A DNA stretch of 64,000 nucleotides from Kibdelosporangium aridum (GTDB lineage Bacteria > Actinomycetota > Actinomycetes > Mycobacteriales > Pseudonocardiaceae), in assembly GCF_900176515.1 (NCBI RefSeq), contig NZ_FWXV01000011.1, forward strand, positions 434,001-498,000. The letters run 5' to 3'. Under the pieces are notes generated by a model. The model did no database searches. It was not told the DNA's origin and worked only from the letters and a program-made list of their open reading frames with translations. This document shows, piece by piece, positions 17,080 through 25,390 of the stretch (position 1 is its first letter; each line of letters begins with the position of its first letter). The position numbers and the translations under genes are program-made.

Positions 17080-17500
17080 TCAATCGCCCTGAGGGGCGTG
17101 ATTCGCGGTGAAGGCCAAGAGGGGCACGGCGGTCCGTGCCGGATCTTCGAGGTTGGGGGAATGGCCGAGGCCGGGCAGCATCTCAGCCCTCGCACCGGGA
17201 ACGGCGCGGTACTCGGCGGCGGACGAGGAGCGCCACCTGCGATCTTCCTCGCCGAAGATCACCAGCAACGGTTTGCCAAGCCTCGCCAGCCGTTCCGGCA
17301 GCGCGTGCTCGTCGAGGTACGCGCCGATCGCCTGTGACGTTGCGGCGAACACGTGGAAGTCCATGTCGCGCACCTGATCCAGGAACGGTTGGGGGATCTG
17401 GTGTCCCGGGGCGAACCCGGAGCTGACGGCCTGGCGGAGTTGTTCGTCGGTGAAGGCCGGCCACTGTTTCGGGTCGATCTCGTGCAGGATGGCCTGATCA
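17080..17500 (-). pseudogene. Truncated alpha/beta hydrolase (C-terminal half only)
   Basis: The frame reads QWPAFTDEQLRQAVSSGF and later GKPLLVIFGEEDRRWR, then LPGLGHSPNLEDP, to a stop at 17080. By hand alignment 93 of 123 residues equal the C-terminal part of the intact hydrolase at 31841-32659. The N-terminal half, with the oxyanion hole and nucleophile Ser, is missing, and no start codon with a ribosome site is seen near the alignment edge. The open frame extends upstream to 17598 as unrelated sequence. The Asp and His of the triad remain, so activity is not expected. Confidence 0.75.
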
Positions 17501-17626
17501 AGAACCTCTACACCCTGTTGCTGACCGACTGAGAACAGACAGCACCGCCACGGCCGCACGGTCCTCACAACCCGCGTCTTACACGACCGCGCCGACAAAG
17601 CCGCACAGCTGGTTTCATCGACAAGA

Positions 17627-18430
17627 TCACCGGACAGCGTTATGGACCTCGGCCAGGTCTTCGGCTGTAACCAGGCGATATTCGGCTATCCGTTTGCCGA
17701 CGGCGAACCGGGGGTTCTGGATGCGGCCGTGGCGTGCCTCGGAGTACGGATCGGCCAGTTCGCCGAACGCGACCCGGGAGATGGCGCGGATCGCGTCGTC
17801 AACGCGTTGGGTGCGGTCGAGATTCCACGCGTCGCCTGCGCGCCATTCGCGTACGCGCTCGTATATCCGGCGATTGGTCGGCGGGAACGGTGAGTCGTCG
17901 TCGCCGGCGAGCCATGGCTCGGCCAGCGCGAGAGCGACGTACCACTCCTTGGAATACCTCGCCAACTGTCCTTTTCGGATGTGCGGTTTGTGTTCGGTGT
18001 CCCGGCGGCTGGGTGTGAGCGACTCGTCGGTGGTCGCGTCGTGTGCGGTGATGGCGAACGTCAGCAAGAGGTCGGTGTACAGCTCGTGACCGACCTGTTT
18101 TCCGCTCAGCACAACGAGTTCGTTCTTCCCAAGGTCGAGCATCGCCGACATGCCACGGACAAGCGTCACTCGCCGGGCGCCGCCGGGCGCGTCCAGCAGG
18201 CTGGACAACCGGCCTTCGCCCGCGCCCAGCCAGCGCAGCAGCGCAGCCTCCTGACCGACGACAAGCTCGGCGAGCACTCCCGAGACGTGCGGGGCGCACC
18301 CTGGCAATCGCAAGGCGACGCGGCCGGGCCGTTGCGGGCTGCCGTGCGGGTCGCGACCGAACACCAGACGCTCACCAGACGCGAAACGCATCGGGTGCAG
18401 ATCGCTCCCACGCACCATCGCCTGCAGCAT
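17627..18430 (-). CDS. FHA-domain-like protein, partner of the nSTAND kinase
   Basis: 267 residues from ATG 18430, preceded by GAGGAG. Residues about 12-100 look like an FHA fold (RFASGERLVFGRDPHG, RLPGCAPHVSGVLAELVV, then MSAMLDLGKNELVVLSGK), with GR at the first phosphothreonine loop. The rest is helical and Arg-rich (HKPHIRKGQLARYSKEWYVA, then LAEPWLAGDDDSPFPPTNRR), resembling an effector or helix-turn-helix-like module. FHA domains read phosphothreonine. The gene starts 38 bases after the giant Ser/Thr kinase gene on the same strand, so it is a likely substrate or reader of that kinase. Confidence 0.7.
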   Translation of the reverse strand: MLQAMVRGSDLHPMRFASGERLVFGRDPHGSPQRPGRVALRLPGCAPHVSGVLAELVVGQEAALLRWLGAGEGRLSSLLDAPGGARRVTLVRGMSAMLDLGKNELVVLSGKQVGHELYTDLLLTFAITAHDATTDESLTPSRRDTEHKPHIRKGQLARYSKEWYVALALAEPWLAGDDDSPFPPTNRRIYERVREWRAGDAWNLDRTQRVDDAIRAISRVAFGELADPYSEARHGRIQNPRFAVGKRIAEYRLVTAEDLAEVHNAVR

Positions 18431-18468
18431 GACGCTCCTCGCAGAAAAGTCGAGGAGCCGAGAATACG

Positions 18469-21400
18469 TCAGCCGCAGCCGGTCTTGCCCAGGGTCGCCT
18501 CGTCGATGTTCGCGCACACTTGGCGGACAACGTCGTCCGGGTCGACTCGCCACACCGCGACGTTGGTGTCGGTGCCGCCGCTGGCCAACTGGCGGCCGTC
18601 CGGCGAGAACACGATGTCGTTGAGTGGCGACAAGTGGGCGTTGAGGTCGGCGACATGCTGGAACGTGTCGAGGTTCCACAGCCGCACGGTCGAGTCCTGG
18701 GCGGTCACCGAAGCGAGCAGGCGCCCGTCCGGGGAGATCGCGATCCGGCGGACCATGGACGGGTGCCGGCCGAACTCCTTACGCATCTCACCGGTGACAG
18801 CGTCACGGACCTGCAGCACTCCACTGACACCTGCGGTGATCAAGGACTTGCCGTCCGGCGTGTAGGTCACAGTGTTGAGTGTGTTGCCGCCGAGCGGTGT
18901 GCGGGCCGCGTCAACGAAACCGACAGTACTCCACGTCACCATGCTCGCCGCGTTCTTGCCGTCGGGGTCGCTGCCGGTGATTCCCGTCCCCGCCGAACTG
19001 GTCAACGCGAGCAGCTTGTCGTTGCTGGGCGAGAAAGTCAGATCCAACGGCCACTGCGAGCCCATCTCGAGCACAGCGTCCTCGGCGAGCGTCCTGACGT
19101 CCCACACTGTGATCTTGTAGTCCTGCGTGTTGGGTGTGACGCTCGCCGGCTGGTGTACCGCGGCGAACCATCGGCCGTCCGGGGACACGGTCAACGCACC
19201 CCGGCCGATGAACAGCCGGCCAGGAAGGGTGACCGTTCGCGGCTTGGCCGCGCGATCCGGTGGCGTCACGGTGAATGTGGCGTTGCCCGTCGCGGTGATC
19301 CGGGTACCGTCCGGGGTGTAGGAGACCGCGAGGACTCCCCCGCTCTGCTCGGTCGTCCTGACGATCTCCGCGCCGGTCTGCGCGTCCCATGTATACAGTC
19401 CACTTTCGGCATCACCGGCCGAGATCTCCTTGTTGTCGGGGTGGAACGCGAGGCTCATCACCGAGGCGCGGGGGTCGGCGTACCAGTTCGTGTTGGTGCT
19501 CCAGCGTTGCACGGTGCCGTCGCTGTTCGCCGCCACCCACGTTCGCCCGTCCCGGGAGACCGCGATCGCCATCACCGTCTGACCCACCGTGGTGCCCTCG
19601 CGCGGGCCTTGCAGCCGGTTGCCGAGGAAGGTGCCGTTGAGCGGATCCCACGCGGTGATCGAGTTGAGATCACTGTTGGTGTACAGGGTTCTGCCGTCGG
19701 GGGTGAACCTCAACGAGCTCGGTCCCGCCGCCCCTGCCGAGTCCGCCTGACGTGTGACATCGGGAAAAGCCAGTCCTGGGGCGCCGGTGCGGGGATCCCA
19801 CAGCCGGATCATGTTGTCCAGCACGCTCGAACTGGCCAGCAGTGAGCCCGAGAACGTCACCTGCACCGGCATGATGCCGCCGGGGCCACGCCTGGTCGTG
19901 GCGTCTGCGTGGCCGGTCTGCCGACTGACCCGAGTGGACGTTGCCGTGTCCCACAGTTCCACGCTGCCATCGCCCCGGCCGATGGCCAGCCGGTCACCGG
20001 TCGAGCTGTAGGCGATGCTCGTCGGGTCGACAACGCCCTTGGCGATGGTCTTGATCAGCCTGCCGGTCCGGGCGTCCAACTCGCCGATGCCGCGCTTGTC
20101 GCCCTCCTGCGGCAGCAAAGCCGCGACCACCGGCTGATCAGGCCGCCAGGCGAGCTGCCCGATCGCGGGCAGCTCGTCCGCGAGCCTGGCGATCTCCCGG
20201 CCGTTGACGGTATCCCAGATCCGGATGGAGCTCGCGTTGACATCACCGTTCCGGTCGACGTCCGAAGTGGCCAGCAGGGTTCCATCGGGCGAGAACTTCA
20301 CCGCGGAGACGAATCCCTTGGCGGTGATACCGGTGTGCACAGGACCGCGTTTCCTGACGTCCCACACCACGATCTTGCCGCCGCCCGACCCTACCGCGAC
20401 CAGTGCGCCGTCCGGGCTGACGTCCACAGCGGACACATTGGACAGTCCGGTTGTGAACGCGGACGGGTACGTGATCAGCGGTGCGGACAGCAGCGCGCCA
20501 CGGGCCTCCACGGTGGGGCTGGCCCGCCAGCTCTCGACCGCTTTGCGCATCGCGCCAACGGGATTCACTTCCGCCTGGGCCTGCGACTCGGCCGCCAGCT
20601 GCCGTGACAACGCGTCCCGTCTTCCTTGTTCGGCCTCGTTGCGCGCGACCAACGCGAGCACGCCCGCGACCAGCGCCGCGACGAGCAGCACGGCCAATCC
20701 AGCCACCGCACCTTGCAGCCGCCGGGTTCGCCGCCGCCGCTCCCGGTCACTGGCTTTCAGGAACGCTCGCTCGTCCGGCGTGAGATCGGTCCGCCCGGCA
20801 GCCCATTCCTGTGCTGCCGCAAGGCGCGCGCCACGGTAGACGTCGGACCGGTCCCGGCTGCTGGTCTGCCAATGGGCGACGGCGACACCGAGCTGCTGGC
20901 GGACCAGCAGACCTTCCCGATCCTCAGCCACCCATCCCCGTAACCTCGGCCACGCGGTCAGCAACGCGTCGTGGCTGAGCTGGACATAGTCTCCGTCGAT
21001 CGTGACAAGCCGCGCGGCGACAAGGCTTTCCACGACACGGTTGGGCACTTCCGCGCGGTGCGCCCAGCGCCGGGCAATGCCACCGCCGTCCAGCAACGTG
21101 ATCATCCGCAGCACCGCGGCGCGCAACGCATGCCGGTCGGGCTCGTTGAGCCGCATGTACATGCTGTCAGCGGTCAACGCCACAGCACGGTCGACTCCCC
21201 CGGTCTGCTGGTATCCGGCCAACGTCAGCCGGTTGCCGGCCCGGTGGTGCCAGGTTTCCCGCAGCGCGTGGGCGAGCCGGGGCAGCGCCCCGAGTTCGTC
21301 ACCCGCACCGACATCGGAGATGAGCCGGTCGACAAGGCCAGGCTCAAGCTCGAGCCCCGCGGCCTCGGCCGGACTGACGATCACGCGCGCGAGTTCCGTG

Positions 21401-22941
21401 GCGGTCATCGGTCCCAGCACGTAGGGCGCGTCCAGGGACCGCTTCAGCGCGGTCAGCGTGATGAACTGCTGCACGAAGTCCGCACGCATCGCGAACACGA
21501 CACGCGCTGGCCACGCGGTCGCCAGCGCGGTCGCGAACGCCTCGCGCTCACGGGGATCAGCGCATTGCGTGAACAATTCCTCGGCCTGGTCGATCACGAT
21601 GAGCATCGGCGCGTCCACGTGCCTGACCGCGGCCTGGCACATGGCACCGAACGATCTGGGGTGCTCATACAATTGCCGCGCCAGGTGGTTCGGGTCGGCA
21701 TGCAGGAACGTCGCCAGACGCGCCGCCAACGTGCCGATCGGACGGGCACCCGGTGTCATCGCCAGTTGCGCCGCCACTTTCGCCGCACCCGCGTGCGCGG
21801 CGAGTAGCCCAGCGTGCAACAGCGAGGACTTCCCCGCGCCCGACGCGCCCACCACGACCAGCGGCCCGGAGTCGGCTCGCTGCCGGGACAATCGGGCAAG
21901 CAGGTCACGGACCGCCTGTTCCCGGCCGAAGAACCACTGGCTGTCGGCTGAGCCGAAGCTCTGCAGACCCGGGTACGGGCACTGGTCGCGGATCACGTCA
22001 GTGCTGTCCGTCTGCTGCGCATCGCCGACAGCGGCCAGCAGCCGCACGAAGTATGACTGGCCGCGGTCGTTGGTACGCGGTGCTTCGGGCGGGGCGCTCG
22101 CGGGCGCTTCGGTCAAGACCGCCGTCGCGGCGGCCATCAGCTCGCCCGCGCTCGGGTATCGGCGGCGCGGATCCTTGTCCATGCCGGTCTGGATGACGAG
22201 GTCGATCGCGGGCGGGATCCAGCGGTCGAACAGCGACGCCGCCGGTGGCGGATCGTTGAGCTGGGCGGTGAGTTTGCCGACCGAGTCCGCGGCGGGAAAG
22301 GGAACCCGGCCGGTAAGGCACTGGAACAGCACGCACGCCAACGAGTACACGTCCGACGCAGGCCCTGCTTCGCCTGCTGTCAGGCGTTCCGGCGCCATGT
22401 AGTCCAGCGTGCCGACGGCGTCACCGGTCTCGGTCAGCCGGGTCACGTCCGGCGTGAACAGCCGGGCGATGCCGAAGTCGCCCAGGTAGGCGGTACCGTC
22501 AGCGTCCAGCATGACGTTGGCGGGCTTGACATCCCGATGCAGCACGGAACGCGCGTGCGCGGAGTCGAGCGCGAGGGCCACCTGGGTGAGGATCTCGACG
22601 GTCCGTTCCGGCGCCGGTGGACCGTCGGCCAGCAGCCGTTTGAGATCCGGCCCGTCGATCAGCTGCATGTCGATGTACAGGCGGCCGTCGATCTCGCCGT
22701 GCGCGTGCACCGGCACCACGTGTGGCGCACGGAGTTGTTCCGCGATCCTCGCCTCGCGCCGGAACCGGTTCTCGAACTCGCGGCCCGCGAGCAACGGCAG
22801 GCGTTTCAGCGCCACATGACGTTCATGCACGGTGTCGAAGGCGCGATGCACCTCGCCCATGCCACCCCGGCCGAGCAGTTCCTCGATCCGGTACGGCCCG
22901 AACAACTCCGGTGCCGCGTCCACGGAGACCGTGTCGGTCAT
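18469..22941 (-). CDS. Ser/Thr kinase-nSTAND-transmembrane-WD40 giant signalling protein
   Basis: 1490 residues. Kinase domain 15-275: GRGGMGEV glycine loop, Lys46 in VALKR, HRDVKPAN with Asp137, DFG at 155-157, all intact. nSTAND NTPase about 321-735: CPYPGLQSF entry motif, Walker A VGASGAGKSS near 364-372, Walker B LIVIDQAEELF with Asp451. A basic stretch (RRRRTRR) precedes one hydrophobic helix at about 743-766. Residues 830-1485 form about 14 WD-type repeats (SPDG...VWD pattern), enough for two seven-bladed propellers. By the positive-inside rule the kinase and NTPase are cytoplasmic and the propellers outside. It is expected to oligomerise on ligand binding and phosphorylate partners. 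Two coiled-coil membrane genes lie upstream and an FHA-like gene downstream. Confidence 0.93.
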   Translation of the reverse strand: MTDTVSVDAAPELFGPYRIEELLGRGGMGEVHRAFDTVHERHVALKRLPLLAGREFENRFRREARIAEQLRAPHVVPVHAHGEIDGRLYIDMQLIDGPDLKRLLADGPPAPERTVEILTQVALALDSAHARSVLHRDVKPANVMLDADGTAYLGDFGIARLFTPDVTRLTETGDAVGTLDYMAPERLTAGEAGPASDVYSLACVLFQCLTGRVPFPAADSVGKLTAQLNDPPPAASLFDRWIPPAIDLVIQTGMDKDPRRRYPSAGELMAAATAVLTEAPASAPPEAPRTNDRGQSYFVRLLAAVGDAQQTDSTDVIRDQCPYPGLQSFGSADSQWFFGREQAVRDLLARLSRQRADSGPLVVVGASGAGKSSLLHAGLLAAHAGAAKVAAQLAMTPGARPIGTLAARLATFLHADPNHLARQLYEHPRSFGAMCQAAVRHVDAPMLIVIDQAEELFTQCADPREREAFATALATAWPARVVFAMRADFVQQFITLTALKRSLDAPYVLGPMTATELARVIVSPAEAAGLELEPGLVDRLISDVGAGDELGALPRLAHALRETWHHRAGNRLTLAGYQQTGGVDRAVALTADSMYMRLNEPDRHALRAAVLRMITLLDGGGIARRWAHRAEVPNRVVESLVAARLVTIDGDYVQLSHDALLTAWPRLRGWVAEDREGLLVRQQLGVAVAHWQTSSRDRSDVYRGARLAAAQEWAAGRTDLTPDERAFLKASDRERRRRTRRLQGAVAGLAVLLVAALVAGVLALVARNEAEQGRRDALSRQLAAESQAQAEVNPVGAMRKAVESWRASPTVEARGALLSAPLITYPSAFTTGLSNVSAVDVSPDGALVAVGSGGGKIVVWDVRKRGPVHTGITAKGFVSAVKFSPDGTLLATSDVDRNGDVNASSIRIWDTVNGREIARLADELPAIGQLAWRPDQPVVAALLPQEGDKRGIGELDARTGRLIKTIAKGVVDPTSIAYSSTGDRLAIGRGDGSVELWDTATSTRVSRQTGHADATTRRGPGGIMPVQVTFSGSLLASSSVLDNMIRLWDPRTGAPGLAFPDVTRQADSAGAAGPSSLRFTPDGRTLYTNSDLNSITAWDPLNGTFLGNRLQGPREGTTVGQTVMAIAVSRDGRTWVAANSDGTVQRWSTNTNWYADPRASVMSLAFHPDNKEISAGDAESGLYTWDAQTGAEIVRTTEQSGGVLAVSYTPDGTRITATGNATFTVTPPDRAAKPRTVTLPGRLFIGRGALTVSPDGRWFAAVHQPASVTPNTQDYKITVWDVRTLAEDAVLEMGSQWPLDLTFSPSNDKLLALTSSAGTGITGSDPDGKNAASMVTWSTVGFVDAARTPLGGNTLNTVTYTPDGKSLITAGVSGVLQVRDAVTGEMRKEFGRHPSMVRRIAISPDGRLLASVTAQDSTVRLWNLDTFQHVADLNAHLSPLNDIVFSPDGRQLASGGTDTNVAVWRVDPDDVVRQVCANIDEATLGKTGCG

Positions 22942-23001
22942 GCTCGACCCTCCCAGTCGTTGCGCGGCAAGCTTATTGCCAACCTCGCCTGCCGGGAATG
23001 G

Positions 23002-23475
23002 CTACTTGCACTTGGTGAGCAAGTCACGGGCCGCGGCGGTCCGCTGCGCCTCGGCAAGGCCGTCCCAAAGGTAGTGCTGCATGGCTTTGACACAGCCGGA
23101 GATGTCCGCGTTGGCCGACTTCACCGCGGTGTTACGCTCTTCGGCCCGCTTGCGATCCGCCTCCGCCGCAGCCACCCGATCGTCCAATTCGGTGAGTTGC
23201 CGTTGCCGATCGTCAAGCTGTGTCACTGTTTTCGTGTGGTCACTGGCCGCGATCAGGAACAGTGTCACGAAAATTCCCGTCGTCACCAAGAACAACGCGG
23301 CGAGCGCGATCAGCACGGTCATCCCGGTACGGGAGCCGCGCACGGGAGTCGACGGCGGTAGGGGTGGCGGCGTCAAGGTGCCGTAGCCAGGTGGCTGCGA
23401 CTGCGCCGCAAAGGCGCCATGGGCCGGAAATGAGTGGTAGCCGCTGGGGCCGGTTTCGTATCTGGCAGTGTGCAT
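23002..23475 (-). CDS. Membrane-anchored coiled-coil protein B
   Basis: 157 residues from ATG 23475, with GCAGGAGGTG 5 bases upstream. A Pro/Gly-rich cytoplasmic tail (QPPGYGTLTPPPLPPSTPVR) is followed by one transmembrane helix (about 52-75). A coiled coil comes next (TQLDDRQRQLTELDDRVAAA, EADRKRAEERNTAV). The C-terminal part has two Cys residues (ISGCVKAMQHYLW and LLTKCK end), possibly disulfide bonded outside the cell. It starts 4 bases after the stop of the paralogue-like gene A and ends 60 bases before the kinase start. No family name was recognised. Confidence 0.75.
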   Translation of the reverse strand: MHTARYETGPSGYHSFPAHGAFAAQSQPPGYGTLTPPPLPPSTPVRGSRTGMTVLIALAALFLVTTGIFVTLFLIAASDHTKTVTQLDDRQRQLTELDDRVAAAEADRKRAEERNTAVKSANADISGCVKAMQHYLWDGLAEAQRTAAARDLLTKCK

Positions 23476-23479
23476 GTGG

Positions 23480-23836
23480 TCACCTCCTGCAGTTGATGAA
23501 GGCCTTGGCCATCGCCGAGTCGAAGCCTGTCCTGTCCGACCGCTGCGCGGCGGCGATGGAGTCCCTGGCGGCGTTGGCACACGCGCGCAGCTCCGTGTTC
23601 GTGGTCGTCAGCCTGGAATACTCGGCCTTCATGTCGTCCACTGTGGACGTGATGGCGGCGACGCGTGCCGTCCGGTCGGCGATCGAGCTCTCGGTCGTGC
23701 CGACCTGTTCCGCCAGACGGCCGATGTCGCTGCGCTTCATCACGTACAACACAGCGAACAACGCCGTCGCCGCAACCAGAATCCCGACTGCGACCGTGAG
23801 CGGGACGACCCCGCGACGCCCGGCCTGGTGCTCCAT
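23480..23836 (-). CDS. Membrane-anchored coiled-coil protein A
   Basis: 118 residues from ATG 23836 (GGAGGG upstream). It has the same plan as the next gene: a short basic N-terminus, one transmembrane helix (about 10-33), a coiled coil (LAEQVGTTESSIADRTARVA, TVDDMKAEYSRLTTTNTEL), and a C-terminal segment with two Cys residues (RACANAARDSIAAAQRS, AKAFINCRR). The matching layout and the 4-base gap suggest a duplicated pair that may form a heterodimeric stalk or sensor. It is likely the first gene of the kinase operon. Confidence 0.75.
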   Translation of the reverse strand: MEHQAGRRGVVPLTVAVGILVAATALFAVLYVMKRSDIGRLAEQVGTTESSIADRTARVAAITSTVDDMKAEYSRLTTTNTELRACANAARDSIAAAQRSDRTGFDSAMAKAFINCRR

Positions 23837-23877
23837 CGTGCCCTCCAGTCGTGTGAACTTCGGCAGGAACACTGTCG

Positions 23878-23913
23878 CGTCAACACCTGGCCGGGCGTAA
23901 GCGGAACGTTCCG
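23878..23913 (-). promoter_or_regulatory. Candidate promoter/operator of the kinase operon
   Basis: A perfect 12-base palindrome CGGAACGTTCCG (23902-23913) lies about 70 bases before the start of protein A. A TTGACG box on the minus strand (23883-23878) lies just downstream of it. No good -10 box was found, so the promoter call is tentative. Confidence 0.35.
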
Positions 23914-23951
23914 GTACGAACCGTGTGCTGCCGTTGCTGGTGCTTGCGTGC

Positions 23952-25079
23952 TCACACCATGGGTGCGAAGAATGCCCGAATGTCGTCGACCAGCAGGTCC
24001 GGCACCTCCATCGCGGCGAAGTGCCCACCGTGCTCGTACTCGGTCCAGCGGTCGACCTTGCCGTCCGGATCGATCACGGCCCTGACCGAGTTGTCCGCCG
24101 CGAACACCGCGACGGCCTGCGGCGGCGCTGGTGGCGCCTCCCATCCGCTCATGTCCTGACCGGCCATCGCGGCCCATTCCCGCATGCCTTCGTAGAGGAA
24201 GTGCGCCGAGGTCGCGCCGCTGCGTGTGAACCAGTACAGGCTGATGTTGGTCAGCAGGTGATCGCGGTCGACTAGGTCGTTCCGGTCGGTCCACTCGTGG
24301 AACTTCTCCACGATCCACGCCAGCTGCCCGATCGGCGAGTCGGTCAGGGCGTACGCCAGCGTCTGCGGCCGGGTGGCCTGGATGCGGATGTACCCGTCAC
24401 CGTTCTGCAGGAACTTGGCGTGCCGCTCGAGCCGGACCTTGTCCCGGTCGGACAGGCCCTCGATCTGCGGCGGCATCCCGGTCGTCGGGAGTGACGGGCC
24501 GTTGAGGTGCGTACCGATCACGCGGTGCGGCGCGATCATGCCCAGCACGCTGGTGATGCCCGCGCCCGCGTCCCCACCTTGGGCGGCGAAGCGCTCGTAG
24601 CCCAGGTGGGTCATCAGCTGGGCGAACGTGCCGGCGACCCGCATCAGTCCCCAGCCGGGCTGCGCCACCGGCGTGGAGAAGCCGAACCCCGGGATCGACG
24701 GCACCACGACGTGGAACGAGACCGGCGCGGCCGGGTCGGTCAACGGACCGATGATCTTGGTGAACTCGGCGAACGATCCCGGCCAGCCGTGCGTGATCAG
24801 CAGCGGGATCGCATCCGGGTTCACCGAGCGGACATGCAGGAAGTGCACGCGCTGGCCGTCGATCTGCGTGACGAACTGGGGGAACTCGTTGAGTGCCGCT
24901 TCATGGGCGCGCCAGTCGAAGCCGGTCCGCCAGTACTCGGCCAGCTCCCGCAGATGCCCCAGCGGCACACCGCGGTCCCAGCCCGCCTCCGGCGAGTCGT
25001 CCGGCCACCTCGCCGCGGCCAGCCTGGCGTGCAGATCGTCCAGATCGGCCTGCGGTACGTCGATGCGGAACTGTTCCAT
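23952..25079 (-). CDS. Epoxide hydrolase (EHN-type alpha/beta hydrolase)
   Basis: 375 residues from ATG 25079; longer in-frame starts have no ribosome site. The N-terminal EHN domain (FRIDVPQADLDDLHARLAAA, then WDRGVPLGHLRELAEYW) is followed by the hydrolase core. The core has the HGWPGSF oxyanion motif and the nucleophile Asp elbow in RFAAQGGDAGAGI. A Tyr-containing lid follows, and the C-terminal His lies in EHGGHFAAMEVPD. This matches juvenile-hormone/epoxide-hydrolase-like enzymes of soil actinomycetes, which open xenobiotic or terpenoid epoxides. It is cytoplasmic and apparently monocistronic, and divergent from the sulfatase. Confidence 0.92.
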   Translation of the reverse strand: MEQFRIDVPQADLDDLHARLAAARWPDDSPEAGWDRGVPLGHLRELAEYWRTGFDWRAHEAALNEFPQFVTQIDGQRVHFLHVRSVNPDAIPLLITHGWPGSFAEFTKIIGPLTDPAAPVSFHVVVPSIPGFGFSTPVAQPGWGLMRVAGTFAQLMTHLGYERFAAQGGDAGAGITSVLGMIAPHRVIGTHLNGPSLPTTGMPPQIEGLSDRDKVRLERHAKFLQNGDGYIRIQATRPQTLAYALTDSPIGQLAWIVEKFHEWTDRNDLVDRDHLLTNISLYWFTRSGATSAHFLYEGMREWAAMAGQDMSGWEAPPAPPQAVAVFAADNSVRAVIDPDGKVDRWTEYEHGGHFAAMEVPDLLVDDIRAFFAPMV

Positions 25080-25390
25080 GCTGCATCCCCCAGCATTGTG
25101 CGTGCGAATGCCCGCAAGCCTCTGCGGCACGCCCGCACCCGGCCAAGGCCCGTTCGGCCTATTCCGCTGAGCCTGAACACGTCGATTCAAATGCGTTGCG
25201 GAGCCAGTGCCCCGAAGGAAGGACGCTGGCCGAGCACGGAAACTGACTGTCCATTGTCGACAGCGGGCCGCCAATGCCGGAAAGATCACCATTCCCGAAC
25301 AAAACTCTTACATTTCTTGCGGCTGTTCACTTTTACACTGTCAAGGACGTCGACGCTCCGCCGCTGCGCCTGCACCATCGGAGGACTCGC
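25080..25390. other. Divergent intergenic region (epoxide hydrolase / sulfatase)
   Basis: 311 bases without a gene, between divergent starts. It holds a ribosome site for each side (GGGGGATG before the epoxide hydrolase, GGAGGA before the sulfatase). The stretch near 25300-25345 is lower in GC. No clear dyad or -10/-35 pair stood out. Confidence 0.5.

Noticed and set aside
18520..19845. 441-codon plus-strand open frame
   Set aside because: Antisense to the WD40 part of the giant kinase, with a repetitive Arg/Gly/Val composition. It is a shadow of the repeats.
18872..20500. Tandem DNA repeats over the WD40 region
   Set aside because: The periodicity is in the protein (SPDG...WD) and the DNA copies have diverged, so this is protein-level repetition and not a DNA repeat or CRISPR array.
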